From NCBI GenBank assembly GCA_009193035.1, contig SWDT01000008.1:372001-436000 (forward strand): a stretch of 64,000 bases of DNA, given 5' to 3'. Shown piece after piece: positions 1 through 11,700 of the stretch. Under the pieces are notes generated by a model that saw only the letters and a program-made list of their open reading frames with translations, was not told the origin of the DNA and made no database searches. This DNA comes from Halicephalobus mephisto (Eukaryota; Nematoda; Chromadorea; Rhabditida; Panagrolaimidae). Every line of letters begins with the position of its first letter. Position 1 is the first letter of the stretch. A program made the translations under genes and the position numbers.

Positions 1-1343
1 AATCTGGAAAATACAAAATACGCAATTTATGTTATTATGAATCTTTAAAAGCCAACAAAATTATTATCATACGAAAGTATTTTTTAAACGAAAATTTAAT
101 GAGTTAATTTTAATAAAAATTGATGTCTATTTCGCTTTTGCCAAAGTGATCTAAGAATACCAAAGTCAAAAGCAATCTTAGAATAAAATTCATGTTATTC
201 ATCATAATTTATGAAAGTATAACAACGGAGTTGAGTAGCTCAAGAACTTTCAATTATTACTTAGATTACAGTATTTTCTTGTGTCTACTTTGTACATCGT
301 TGTTAATTTTCTTCAAAACGAAAACTCGAAAATACACCAAAGTACAGCAGATTTAATCCTACTGCTAAGGATGTCTTAGAACGTTTAAATTCATCTAACA
401 CACCTATTTTGTAAATCGTCATCAGTAATAATACCAAAAGAGGGTTTTATCGCAAATTTGTCATTCAGATTAGTGGTCTTAGATCGCTCTAGTAGAAAAT
501 AGACAATCTCGTAAAGAAAGAATAATTTTCACAGTATCTACTTCACCAAAATCTAGGAGTTATAGTTATTTTGCCGTTCCAATTAGTGAGAGCAATCCAC
601 TACAGTATCATCAACTTTAGTGAAATAAATATAGCGGAGAAGCATTACAGGCAATTATTAGAAATGTAGTGGAAGTTGACAATATTAGACCAAAATTAAG
701 AAAAAACAGAGCTTGTTGTTCTTCTTGGAAATTTACTTTACAGTTTCTGAGTCATAGTACAAAAATTTAGCAATTTAAATTACAAAACTATCTCATCTAC
801 TACATTCGTTTGGCTCATTCTAAACTGACTATTCTAATAATTTATTACATGACAAAATATTTCATAATCAGGTGATAATCATTTAGAGATTACGGTTGAA
901 ATTCAATACAACATTTTGTGACTCAGTAAATCTCGATTATCGTGGACACTATTAGAGAAGATTGCATTGATTCAAAAGACAAGAGAGGAAAAATCAAGAC
1001 CAAAGAAATCAAATATAAAATGAGTCCCTCAGTGTAGCTGAAGAATTTGTCATTAACCTCTTTGTATGATGAAAATTTTCTTATATTTCTCCTTTTTACA
1101 TAATAGTGTCGTGAACCGCAGTTGAAAATTACGAAATTCTAATTACCCAAAATTGCAGTATTCAAGTATAGTACGAGTTTTGTTTCTGCGAAGCTAAATT
1201 ATGGTATTTTTTTGTAGCTAAAAGTATCTTTATCTTTTTTTGCATTTCCGTTGCATTAATTGCAGTTCACTACCAATGTTCAGCAATTAATTCTACTGCT
1301 TATATACACAAGTGAGCTAAACTTGGTGACTTATTTGAGCAAA
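1..1343. other. upstream region of first chemoreceptor, no gene seen
   Basis: No open frame with coding character was recognised on either strand in the first 1.2 kb. The last 200 bases resemble the upstream region of the second chemoreceptor gene (about 3440-3565). Both contain an AGTATAGTAC block, a GCTAAAT-ATG-GTA block (ATG at 1201-1203 here), and an acceptor at 1265 before the first recognised coding exon. These shared blocks probably hold the promoter and 5' untranslated region of the duplicated gene. Confidence 0.5.
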
Positions 1344-2642
1344 ATGGCTGCTACTTTGAGAATCATTCTCGGTATAAATGACTTTGTTTCCACTTATTTT
1401 GGAGTATGTTGTAATTCGCTGTTGATCTACATGATTATAAAAACGAAAAACAAGGAACTGGAGAAGTATAACGCTATCCTCCTTCAGTGCACCTTAGTGG
1501 ATATATTCCTTAACATTGCGACATTTATTGCACGACCGGTGGGTTTCTCTTTGATTGCTTAAGTTCTGAAGCTTTTGTAATTTTCAATCCTTTAATACAA
1601 ATTTATGATATTTTTCACAATTTTACTGAATTCTTCCGAATTTTCGAAGATATCATTGAATTTTTCGGAGTAAAGATGTGAAATCGCAAATTCTGAAAGT
1701 TTCCGGAATCTTTGAACACGCATTTTAAGATGTTGCAGCAACAATACTAATTTGAAATTTGGAAATAGCAACTTTTTAAAAGCTTTCAGTACTTTCAGAT
1801 AGTAGTGACGTACAATGGACGGGAATCCGTTATTGTTAATTCCCTCATTCCAATCAGTCAACAAGCGGAACAATTTTTATCTGCCTTCTGGGTTATGGCT
1901 TTGTTTTGTTCAATCTGTGCCCTTCCAACTTCGTTCTTCTACAGATACAGAGTCTTGTGCTTGAACAAACCCTTTCCACTTTGCTTACAACTTACCTGTC
2001 TCGCTGTTACTGGAGTGATCGCTATCACGTATGCAGGACACTACTACTACGCTTTTTGCATCAGAACCAAAGACCGTTTTTATCTTGCGGAGGAATTAGC
2101 TCCCTGGTTTGCTGCAGATGACGGAAAGGTCAAAGCCATTTCAATTATAGGAAACGTAAGGAGTTTTATTCGGAATTCATTGGTAATTTTACAGTTCACT
2201 TTAGTTCGATAAATATGTGTACTTGTTTATGAGTCATGCGATGGTCCTCACTGTTGGGAATTACGTAATCATTATTTACTTCAGTTGGAAGGTGTACAAG
2301 TTTATGAAATGCCACAAATCCGCCATGGCAAGCAATCCCAATTTCATAGATGTCCAGAATCAGTTGACGAAGACCCTCATCGCTCAGTCCATAATTCCGC
2401 TGTTTACTTTCGCATTACCTATTATCTGCATCATAGTTACAGTAACGACGCCGATTCACATACCTCCAGTCGTTTCAGCGACAACCTCCAGCTTCCTCTC
2501 TTATATCCCAATGGGAAATGCCCTATCTATGCTTTTCTTCGTCAAATCATACAGAATGAGATGCTACATGTTAGTGAGAAAGTATTTCGACAAAATTACT
2601 TACTATTATTCTACGAACCTTTTCAGTACTACAGTAAATTAG
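1344..2642 (+). CDS. srd-like seven-transmembrane chemoreceptor A (Str superfamily)
   Basis: Three exons: 1344-1538, 1799-2155 and 2205-2642. They join in phase 0 at both introns and give about 329 residues, the usual size of nematode serpentine chemoreceptors. Hydrophobic helices run through the length. TM1 leads into NSLLIYMIIK and a KELEKYNAILLQ loop. A FFYRYRVL motif follows TM3, a QLTKTLIAQSIIP stretch precedes TM6, and FFVKSYR follows TM7. This layout is that of the Str superfamily and looks closest to srd; the exact family is inferred. Such receptors act as G-protein-coupled odorant or pheromone receptors in sensory cilia. The start was chosen because the paralogue downstream has the same K-M-A-x-T-L-R-I context. 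The frame is also open back to an acceptor at 1265, so a longer N-terminus is possible. Confidence 0.82.
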
Positions 2643-3639
2643 AGTTTAGAGAACTTGCTGAACGTTTGATTTCAAACTTGACCTGCTTATTATATTTGTT
2701 GTAATGATTTGTACATTTTATAAAGACCCGCGAAGACAAAACAGTAACAGTAACATATGCTGTTCATATATTATGAATGACAATGTTGTATTTTTTGATG
2801 AGAATTTTGTTTAAAACTGTCACAATAGAATTCCGTTTTAAAAATAACTGTGTCTTTGCATTATATCATTTGTGTTCTCATCCATATTTTAAAATCTTTT
2901 GCTTCAGAAGGTATGACATAGATCATAAAATTTGTCTTAATAAAACATGAAATTTGTACCATACATACTTCAATTAAGAAGCATCTGGGAAAAAGTTTAT
3001 ATTATCAAATACATTTGGTAGTAATTTAGTTATCTATAATTTCAATATCATGATGTTAGCTTCAGCAGGTTTCAAACTCCGATTCTGAAGTTCAATGTCT
3101 CAGATTATCTTAAATTACGAATCTAACAATGACAATTAGCACCATCAATGGTGTGGTAAAATCTGGTATTGGTATTGGAGTATCGATGGTATGAAACTTT
3201 GGAGCTCCATGACCAGGCGGAAAACTGTCTGTTCCTACCGTTGGCAATTTGAAACATGTTTATCTTAATATAAACAGAACAAGAGAGGAACGGTCCTTTT
3301 TTGACCAAAGTTAAACTCGGACGAGTTTAAAGCTGGATTTTCTCAGACTGGCTCTAACACTTTTGTCTCGCCTTTCAAGCGTCGATTGACTGGATGTAGA
3401 TTCGAGCTTTCTTTCCAGGCCGTTCGTGGTTTAATTCCAACTTTTATGCCTACAGAAGTATAGTACAACAATATATTCTTGTCAGTGCTAAAGAGCTAAA
3501 TAATGGTAATTTATGTAGCATGAATATCTTTACGCTCATTAAGTGTCTGCTCCACTAATTACAGTTGAGTATTACTACTCACCAATTAATTCTAGTCATA
3601 AATACGTTCTTAAGACGTGTAGCAGATTATTCGAGTAAA
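2643..3639. other. intergenic region between the tandem chemoreceptors
   Basis: Nothing codes convincingly here. A 61-codon minus-strand open frame at 3123-3308 has no recognisable motif. Bases from about 3440 repeat the conserved upstream blocks of gene A, including an ATG followed by GTAAT at 3503-3505 and an acceptor at 3564. Confidence 0.5.
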
Positions 3640-4869
3640 ATGGCTCCTACCTTGAGAATCGCCCTAGGGATAAATGACTTTATTTCCACTTTTTTTGGAT
3701 TATGCTGTAATTCACTATTAATCTACATGATTATGAAAACAAGAAATAAAGAACTGGAGAAATATAACGCCATCCTCCTTCAATGCACATTTGTCGATAT
3801 TTTTCTCAGTATTATGACCTTCATTGCACGACCGGTAAGTTTTTCTCAATTATTTGGTTTGTGAAATTCTTTAGAAGCTTCCGAAATTAAATAAAAACTT
3901 TTAGAAACATGATCTAAAACCCTAAATTACAAAAATTTGTGGAACAGTTCAGAATTTGTTTTTAAATTTTACAGCAATACTAATTTGTAATTTGGAAATA
4001 GCAACTTTTTAAAATCTTTCAACACTTTCAGATAGTAGTGACGTATAATGGACGGGAATCTATTATTGTTAATTCCCTCATCCCGATCAGTCAACAAGCG
4101 GAACAGTTTTTATCCGCCTTTTGGATTTTCGCTTTGGTATATTCAATCTGTGCCCTTCCAACTTCGTTCTTCTACAGATACAGAGTCTTGTGCTTGAACA
4201 AACCCTTTCCACTTTCCTTACAACTCAAATGTCTCCTCATTTCTGGAATCATCGCCGCCACGTATGCAGGACACTACTACTACGCTTTCTGTATCAGAAC
4301 CAAAGACAAACTTCATCTTGCAGAAGAATTGGCCCCATGGTTTGCTACAGAAGATGGAAAAGTCAAAGTGATTTCAATTATGGGAAACGTAAGTTATTAT
4401 GTTGCAATTGTATGGGTAATTTTAACAGTAATTTTAGTTCGACAAATATGTATATTTCTTCATGACGCACGCGGTGCTTGTCACCATTGGGGCTTATATA
4501 ATCATCATTTATCTCAGCTGGAAGGTTTATAGATTCCTGAAGTATCACAAAGCTATTTTGACGCTCAGTTCTAATTTCATTGAGATACAAAATCAGTTAA
4601 CGAAGACTCTCATTGCCCAATCCATAATTCCATTGTTTACCTTTGCAATACCCGTTGTATGCATCATAACTACAGTAACATTACCTATTCATATCTCCCC
4701 AGCTATATCGGCGACAACCTCCAGCTTTCTCTCCTATATCCCAATGGGAAATGCTCTATCTATACTTTTCTTCGTCAAATCATACAGAATGAGATGCTAC
4801 TTGACAGTGAAGAAATATTTCGATAAGTTAGTTTATAATTATCCTACAAGTGTTTTCAGTACTAGTTAA
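3640..4869 (+). CDS. srd-like seven-transmembrane chemoreceptor B (tandem paralogue)
   Basis: Three exons: 3640-3834, 4032-4388 and 4438-4869, about 327 residues. The first two coding exons are exactly as long as those of the upstream paralogue (195 and 357 bases), and both introns are phase 0 at identical positions. Protein similarity is very high throughout. The same landmarks appear: NSLLIYMIMK, FFYRYRVL, QLTKTLIAQSIIP, FFVKSYR. The third exon begins FDKYVYFFMTHA, directly behind a TTTTAG acceptor. The intron sequences are also partly conserved, for example the stretch of about 60 bases before exon 2, so the duplication is fairly young. Likely a ciliary chemosensory GPCR; the ligand cannot be inferred. 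Confidence 0.83.
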
Positions 4870-5891
4870 ATTTTAATTTATTATATTACAATAGTTATTG
4901 TTGTGGCTTAATAACAAATTAATCGTATGCTATGATGGGAAAATGGAGAACATTCAATATTCTCGCAAACTAGGTGGTATTTCACTATTCTATTTTCAGG
5001 TGTAATAAATCCTGAAGTGTATATTTTGATATTCCACTTACAACTGTTTCACGATAGAAAACTACAGTAATTTGAGAAAAAATAGCCTTATTAATCCACT
5101 TTTAATATGTTATTTCCTGTAAGACATTATGCTTTTAAAAATTCTTCTTATGAGACGTTTGAAAGTTCGTCCTCTGTTGAGTATTTACTACAAGTTCCAA
5201 ATTTTCAGTTTCACTGACAGCCTTCGTGAGATAGTGAAATATTGAGCAAGAAAAAGATTTTCCAAATCACTACCTTCCAGGAACTAAAAATTCAAACAGA
5301 ATATTTTTAACAATACACATAGGTCTCATCGACATTTTTTTGAAAAAATTACCAAGATTACTAGTTTCTGTATAAAGAATTTTTAAAACTAGACTGTATT
5401 AACAGACGGTATCAAGGATTTCGATTAGCTAATGTCTATCTTTCACGTTTACAATCTTACAAGTTTGTCCTGAGTTGTGATCTGTATCCAAATGTTGTCG
5501 ATGCAAATCTCATGTTATTTAACCCTATAAACTTATCAGAAAAGAGAGTAATATGTTTGAACTTTATTAGTTTCATAACAGTATGAAATCAGAAAATTTA
5601 ACCAACTGTAGAAATTACACAAAAAATCAAAGTGCTTCAAAGGCTGAAGTTCCAATTGAAATTTATGTAATGATTCTTAAAGGATTACATGCTGGTAATT
5701 GCAGAAAGGAACACCACAATTAGCGTTGTTTTCAGCTGTCGGATTAAGATATTAGTTTACAACAAACATATTTGGAACAGACACGTCACATCACGTTAGG
5801 TTCTGGAAATTTGTATCGAAACAATTTTACAACAATCCTCATTTCGAAGTTTTTAAAGATGCGATTATGTTTATTGAGAAATCCCCGTAAA
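4870..5891. other. intergenic region, no gene seen
   Basis: AT-rich sequence between the 3' ends of chemoreceptor B (+) and the INTS10 homologue (-). No open frame with coding character, RNA gene or clear repeat was recognised. Confidence 0.5.
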
Positions 5892-8379
5892 TTAAAACTT
5901 TTTAATTTCATTAAATGACTTGGAATGGTCTTGAAGGAGTTTCTTGACGCTCATTAACGGATCCAATTCTGTCATTGGAGATTTAGAAAGTTTCGTAAGT
6001 AGTAAAGAAGTGAAGTCAGATTTTTTCTTTTTGTCTGACTCCAGATAGAAGTTGATTTTTTTGGAATCAATCAAAGGACTATAAATGTGACTGAAGCAAA
6101 TGTAGTCAATAAAGCCAGGAAATAAAAAGGTTCTCTAAAAATACAAATTTAATTAAATTATTCAAAGTTAATTCATCTTACTTTTTGTTCGAAAATTTCT
6201 GCAATAAATTGGACCATGGACTTTCCACAACCATGTTTATGTAAAATTTGGGCCACTATGAGGATATCCCCAAGGATAAAGTCCTGAGTCTCCTTGTTGA
6301 GTTTATGATTTTTGCAGATGATTAAAAAGTTCAAGTGTCCCTGAATCAGGGCAATATAAGGTACTATTGCCGAAACCGGAGTTGCAACGAAACAGTTTTC
6401 GATTAAACAAGGAGGTTTAAAAATTCCGGAATTATATTCAGGTCCACAAGTGGCCAGTAATTGGTTGGCAATAGTGAGGGCTTCCGGAATTTTCCCAGAT
6501 CCAAGTTCAATCTGCAACAGGACCAGATTTGATAGAGTAGCGTCCCGTTGGAGAGCAACTAAGTTCTTAGCCAGATCATATTCACTCAAAATTAAAAGCG
6601 AATTCAGCATATAAGACCAGATTTCAGCTTTGTCGACAGAATAGAGGTCTTCAAAAAAGTTCGTCTGGGAAATCAATTTCGAATGTTTCTTCAGGGGCAA
6701 TACAGTGTTCTTAATCGCTCTGATCAGTGGAATGCAATCTTTGGAATCTTTTCCTACTCCTCGATGAAGAGAGTCTAAATCCACATTCAGAGGGAAATCG
6801 TTGAATTCTTCCCAGATTCCGAGGATGGATGTTGGCGACATGTTCATCAAATTCGCTGGAGCCAGAAGAAGAAGGACATTTCCCAGAAATTTCCTCCATA
6901 CGAATATTCCATGGAGGATAAATAATAAAACAACATCTTTTTCGTTTGGTTTATGATTATTCAAAGTCGACAAAGCTTCCGAAATTGTGTCTTCTGTGAT
7001 ATCCTCCGTCTTTATTGAATGTTGTCTTTGTTCCGGACTCGTGAATCTGAAGTAAATCAACCTCACTGGTAAATGCAGAGAATCCAGAACAGGAAAGGGA
7101 GGAATCAGAGGAATTCCGGCAGAACAGACTTCTGGAGTAAAGAGATCAGGTTGAATCATGGCAGTTATTGAAAGGTTTAGCATTGTTTTGTATATCTCTG
7201 GGATCATCGCAGGAGGGATACCATTTCTGGGAGTAGCCAAAGCGTCAAACAAGTGAACTAAAATCAATATTTTAAATATTACCGATAGATAGTCGGGGAA
7301 AGTTCTGAAGAACAAGCAAATTTCAGAACATTTTTCAGTTATTTCGTGCTCATCATCTAGGTTTTGTCAGATCTGTCTGGATTCTTTTAGGTTACTCCTT
7401 TCACCACTAATTTGGGTCTTGTTAAACTGGTTTGGACTTTATCAGAAAACTTCAATTTTCTTTAATCCCTAATTTAGGTCTTGTAAAACCAAGTTTAAAT
7501 CTAATACTTATTTACGTAAATATATTTATGGAATCTAAATGGGCCAATTATTGAAAAACGTGTCATTTTAATTGCACTTTTTAAATTCACGTTTAAGTTA
7601 TACACATCTATAATCCCTCTCGTTCATGTACGTGCCATTAATGTTCATGGTATCATAACAGTCAAAAATATGGACAAAAAACTTACAGAAAATCATATCT
7701 AACGCTAATCGTCTTTTTAAATCTTTATCTTCTTTCAAGTTTTGTAGAGCACTTTTGTAAAAAGTTACAAAAGCAGGCTGAAATTATTATAATCAATATA
7801 TTATAAAAGTGAAAAATTTTCTCGGAAAAAATCTTAGAAATTTTTGAAATTCTGAATTTTATATTATTTCAGTTTTCATTAAATTCTAAATCATTCTAAA
7901 AATTACTCCAGAATTTTAATTTTGATTTTAAAATTTTAAAAAACACTCACGGCGATGGCAGGAAAGTCTTCCAGATGATATTTTCCAACAAAATAGAAAA
8001 TCAACATGTTTTGATTTGCTTTTGGAACTAGAGTACTGTAGATTTTATGGATGATCGTTGACGGGATTTGATTGATAAAATTTTTTGTAAAAGGCATTTC
8101 GCCTTGTTCAAATACGACAATCATCAATTGTTTCAACCTCTCACTGTAGTCTTTGTCTTTGAAAGCGTCTTTCTGGGAAATCAGATCCGTACAGACTTGA
8201 GCTAATTCATCAGGACATCTGAGGGTAAAATAAACATCGAATTCAATAAGAATCCGATCTTTTGGACTGATGTCTGTTGATCTCAAAACCAACAGCATTT
8301 TTTCAAGTACCCATCGGTTGGCTCCAGGATGAATCTGGTTTCTAACGGATTCTACCGTAATATTGAATAAAACCGTCAT
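5892..8379 (-). CDS. ints-10: Integrator complex subunit 10 homologue
   Basis: Four exons on the minus strand: 8379-7951, 7777-7687, 7257-6182 and 6134-5892, about 612 residues. Assignment rests on recalled similarity to the C-terminal half of INTS10. There is an I-Q-P-x-L-F segment after a K/S-x-M-L helix, and a W-S-Y-M-L-N-S-L-L helical repeat region. A T-P-V-S-A-I-V-P-Y stretch is followed by a helix, an I-L-G-D-I-L-I-V-A-Q-I-L segment, and a final F-P-G-F-I-D-Y-I. The whole protein looks alpha-helical with no membrane segment. INTS10 is part of the Integrator arm module with INTS13 and INTS14, a nuclear complex that cleaves nascent snRNA and mRNA at RNA polymerase II. The ATG lies one base behind a TTTGCAG acceptor (minus strand), which suggests trans-splicing and an operon with the SZT2 gene upstream. 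The N-terminal half is less conserved, so extra 5' exons cannot be excluded. Confidence 0.68.
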
Positions 8380-8713
8380 TCTGCAAAGACAATTAATTTC
8401 AAAATAGCGAAATAAACAAATATATTACTGTATTTTTTAACAGAAATTATTGTCAGACGCCATAATCAAAGGCATTTATTGAAATGTACATCCCGAAATT
8501 TCAAGAGGGCTTTGGGGATTTCTAGAAGGTTATAGAAAGTTGTATCAAGACACTTTCTCAACAATACCAGTTTCTAATTTTTAAAATAGCATAAATCTAG
8601 AATCAAAATCTAAAACCACGGGTTCTACAGGTTTCTATAAACTTGTGCAAATTCGTGTCAAGGTTTCTTAAAAGTACAAATCTCAACTTTTGAAATAAAA
8701 TAATTTACAAAAC
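8380..8713 (-). promoter_or_regulatory. intercistronic spacer SZT2 to INTS10 with candidate trans-splice acceptor
   Basis: This 334-base gap separates the stop codon of the SZT2 homologue from the ATG of the INTS10 homologue, both on the minus strand. On the minus strand a TTTGCAG acceptor ends one base before the INTS10 ATG, leaving no room for a conventional 5' untranslated region. In nematodes that pattern usually marks spliced-leader addition. The spacer is longer than the roughly 100 bases usual in Caenorhabditis operons, so an independent promoter is also possible. Confidence 0.45.
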
Positions 8714-11700
8714 TCAATGAAAAGTTAATTTCTTCCCCATCAAGTCGGCCCAAATATATGCAGAAAGACATTGCATAATATCTTCAAATTGTTTATGGAT
8801 GGCGTTTCTCGAGAACGGGTCGCTTTGAGGTCCAGAGAAATCTCGTTCCTTGAAAAGCATGAACATGTTCATCTTGTTTTCCTGGACTTTGTACGTGAAC
8901 AACGTTGCTGAATCGAGACAACTAGGGTTTGTAATAACCAAGTTTTTAGAATCAGGAAAATCGAAGAATCGACATCTTTTTTCCCCATCGAAATGGAGAA
9001 CGAAAAACTTAAACATCGAGAGATAAGTCTGACCAGCAAATATCTGCTCAAGTCTGGCTTCTTCCGTCTGCATGTTGATAACTTTGATGATACTGAGAAA
9101 TGTTTCCCATTCCTCTTTGTTCAAGTCCGTGGACATCACTTGTTTCAGCAACTGATTAGCATCAATAATATCTCTGAAATTCTCATATATATGTAAGTAT
9201 ACTAGGTATATATGTACATATGTATATATGTATATATGTTGAATATGCATGTATGTGTTGCATATGCACGTATATATACTCATATTAAACAACTCACAAT
9301 TTGCTGCCAAGTTGTTGAAATACTGTCATCTGAGTCTTTCTTTTTGTAATAGAATCCGAGGAAAGCAGTTTCTTCCAAAGCATCTCGACGTGGCACTGCA
9401 TGTCAGCTTTTGCAACTAGTTGACTCAATTCAATTTTGCTGACTTTCCCGAATTCCTCCAATTCCGTTTGGAGGGATTTCTGGAGATTGTTGAAATAATG
9501 AACGTAGGTAACTTGTTCAGGAGGAATAGCTCCTTTTAGCTTTAAATCATTACTAATGGAAGCGTGTTTCCGATGTCCTCTTGGAGGAACTTTTTGAATC
9601 ACCGGATTTCTCAATTTGTTGCGAAGTTCGTTTGGATCTAAATTGGCAACTGAAGCCACAGGGGTCTTTAGACTTTGTTCTACTAATGTATGAGACATAG
9701 GGGAAGGACAAGGAGAAAGATAATCTTTCAACGTTGATTCTATGTCACTTAATCGACCGCCTGATTGCGTCATGGACATCACAGAAGCCACTGAATGAGT
9801 TGACTGTCTTCCTGTCTTCTTGTAAACAGCTGCGGCTCTTTGAGATCTGTCCGAATTCGAACCAGATGAATGTCTAGCATCAGAATCATAAATCCCCTCT
9901 AATCCAAAACCAAAATCAAAGGTATCGTCTTCATCGCTATAGAGATTGCCTTCTTGTTCTGTTTGAATAATTGAAGATTGATCTTTTTTAATGAATTCTC
10001 CTCCATCTACAGTATCTTGTGCATACGGAACAGGAGTATCTAACAGTGGATTATCTGAAAATTGCATTATTATGAAAATTAGAAATGAATTTTTCCTACA
10101 AAATTATTTTTACGTTAATTGCTTGAATTATTAGTTTTTCTATTTTTATCCGCTTTACATGAAAATTGAGAAAATTTGAAAAACACTTGTTTTTGAGTAA
10201 ATTTGAAATTACCAAAGTAAAACTTGCCTTCTTTACACGAAACCATCATGACGTAATACCGTATAGCCAATTTTGGTTCTTTTGATCCGACTCCTTTAGC
10301 ATTGGAGACATTCGTGATTAATCTGATTCCTTTGTATTCTTGATCCAAAAGATCCTTGTGAACAATCGAAACAAGCATGAATTCGTCTGTTCCTTCTTTG
10401 TCCAATGTCTTCAATCTGACGACCTTCCATCCGTATTTGGATTCGTTATTGAGGAAGTTCTCCCAAATATGAATTCCAGGAACTTTCAGATTCTCGAAAA
10501 GACAATCTTCTTCGAAAAGACAGTTTCTGGCTGACGGAGGACGACAACTGTAGTATTGAAGAAAATCAATAAGAAAAGCACTAGTATTGTATCCTCTGTT
10601 AAACAGTAACTGAGTGCCTCCGACCAAATAAGTCGAGACCATTCTTAAATGAAAATCATAAGTGAAGGAATGAAGATGACATTTTGCAGCGATGAGGTTT
10701 TTGGACTTGATAAAGTTTCTTATTTCAGATACATTTTGTTCATCTGTCAGAATCCCACGACTCCAGAAGAGAAGTCGAAGACAAAAGTAAGGTTCAGAGA
10801 AAAATAAGTTAATCAATAAAACTCCTCCAGGATGAGCTGTTTGAAGCCAAACAATTGGAGCACTGTTGATTGAAGTGGAATAATTCAAAGAATCAGAATT
10901 CTGTTGAGAAGATTTGACTTGAATTAACCGCATTCCGAGATACTTTTCTAAATAATGCACATATTCCTTAGCTAACATGTACTGTATTTTCAATGAGCAA
11001 GGTTCTTCAGAAGACGTTGGTCGAGGTGGCAGTACTGCATCTGTCATGGTTTTGCTTCTTGGTTTCATTTTTGGTTCCATTGAATGTTTTTTGTTGTTGA
11101 TACTTTTGGAAGGAGCACTTTGTTTTCTTTTCCGAACAGATCCAAAATCCGATCCAACACCACGGATTACCGCTACTTTCGATCTCCACTCAGGAAACAG
11201 TAACAGCGGAGTTTGAACATAATGAGCTTCTTCACATCTACTCAAGAATTGATTCAGGACATCTTCATCAAGTTGAACTTCTCTGTCTTTGGCGATTAAA
11301 AATTCTTTATGAACATGTTTAAAAAGATTGAAATCATTCAAATCTTGTCGAATATCCTTCCTCATAGCCAGAATTTGAGCTGTTTGATCATCAAATTTTT
11401 GAGGAGAAATGTTTTTAGGAACAAAAATAGGATCAAAATACCGATACATTTTCAGAAATGTTCGAGTAAATTGTTTTGGCATTTTTGTGAAATCAGAAGG
11501 TTTAATTTCATCCGGAGGGAAATCTCTCGAAATAAGAAGTTCTGGATCTTTCCAAATTAGGGAATGATATAATTCCTTTGATTTCAACGGACTTAAATGT
11601 GAAATTTGCATTTTGTGAAGTCCAATTTCTCTCAGAAGACGATTTCTGGTGTTATTCCAAAAAACTGCTTTTTCAACAATATCCTTGACTCTACATGTTG

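Noticed and set aside
3123..3308. 61-codon minus-strand open frame between chemoreceptors
   Set aside because: No motif, no conserved counterpart upstream of gene A, and a length expected by chance.
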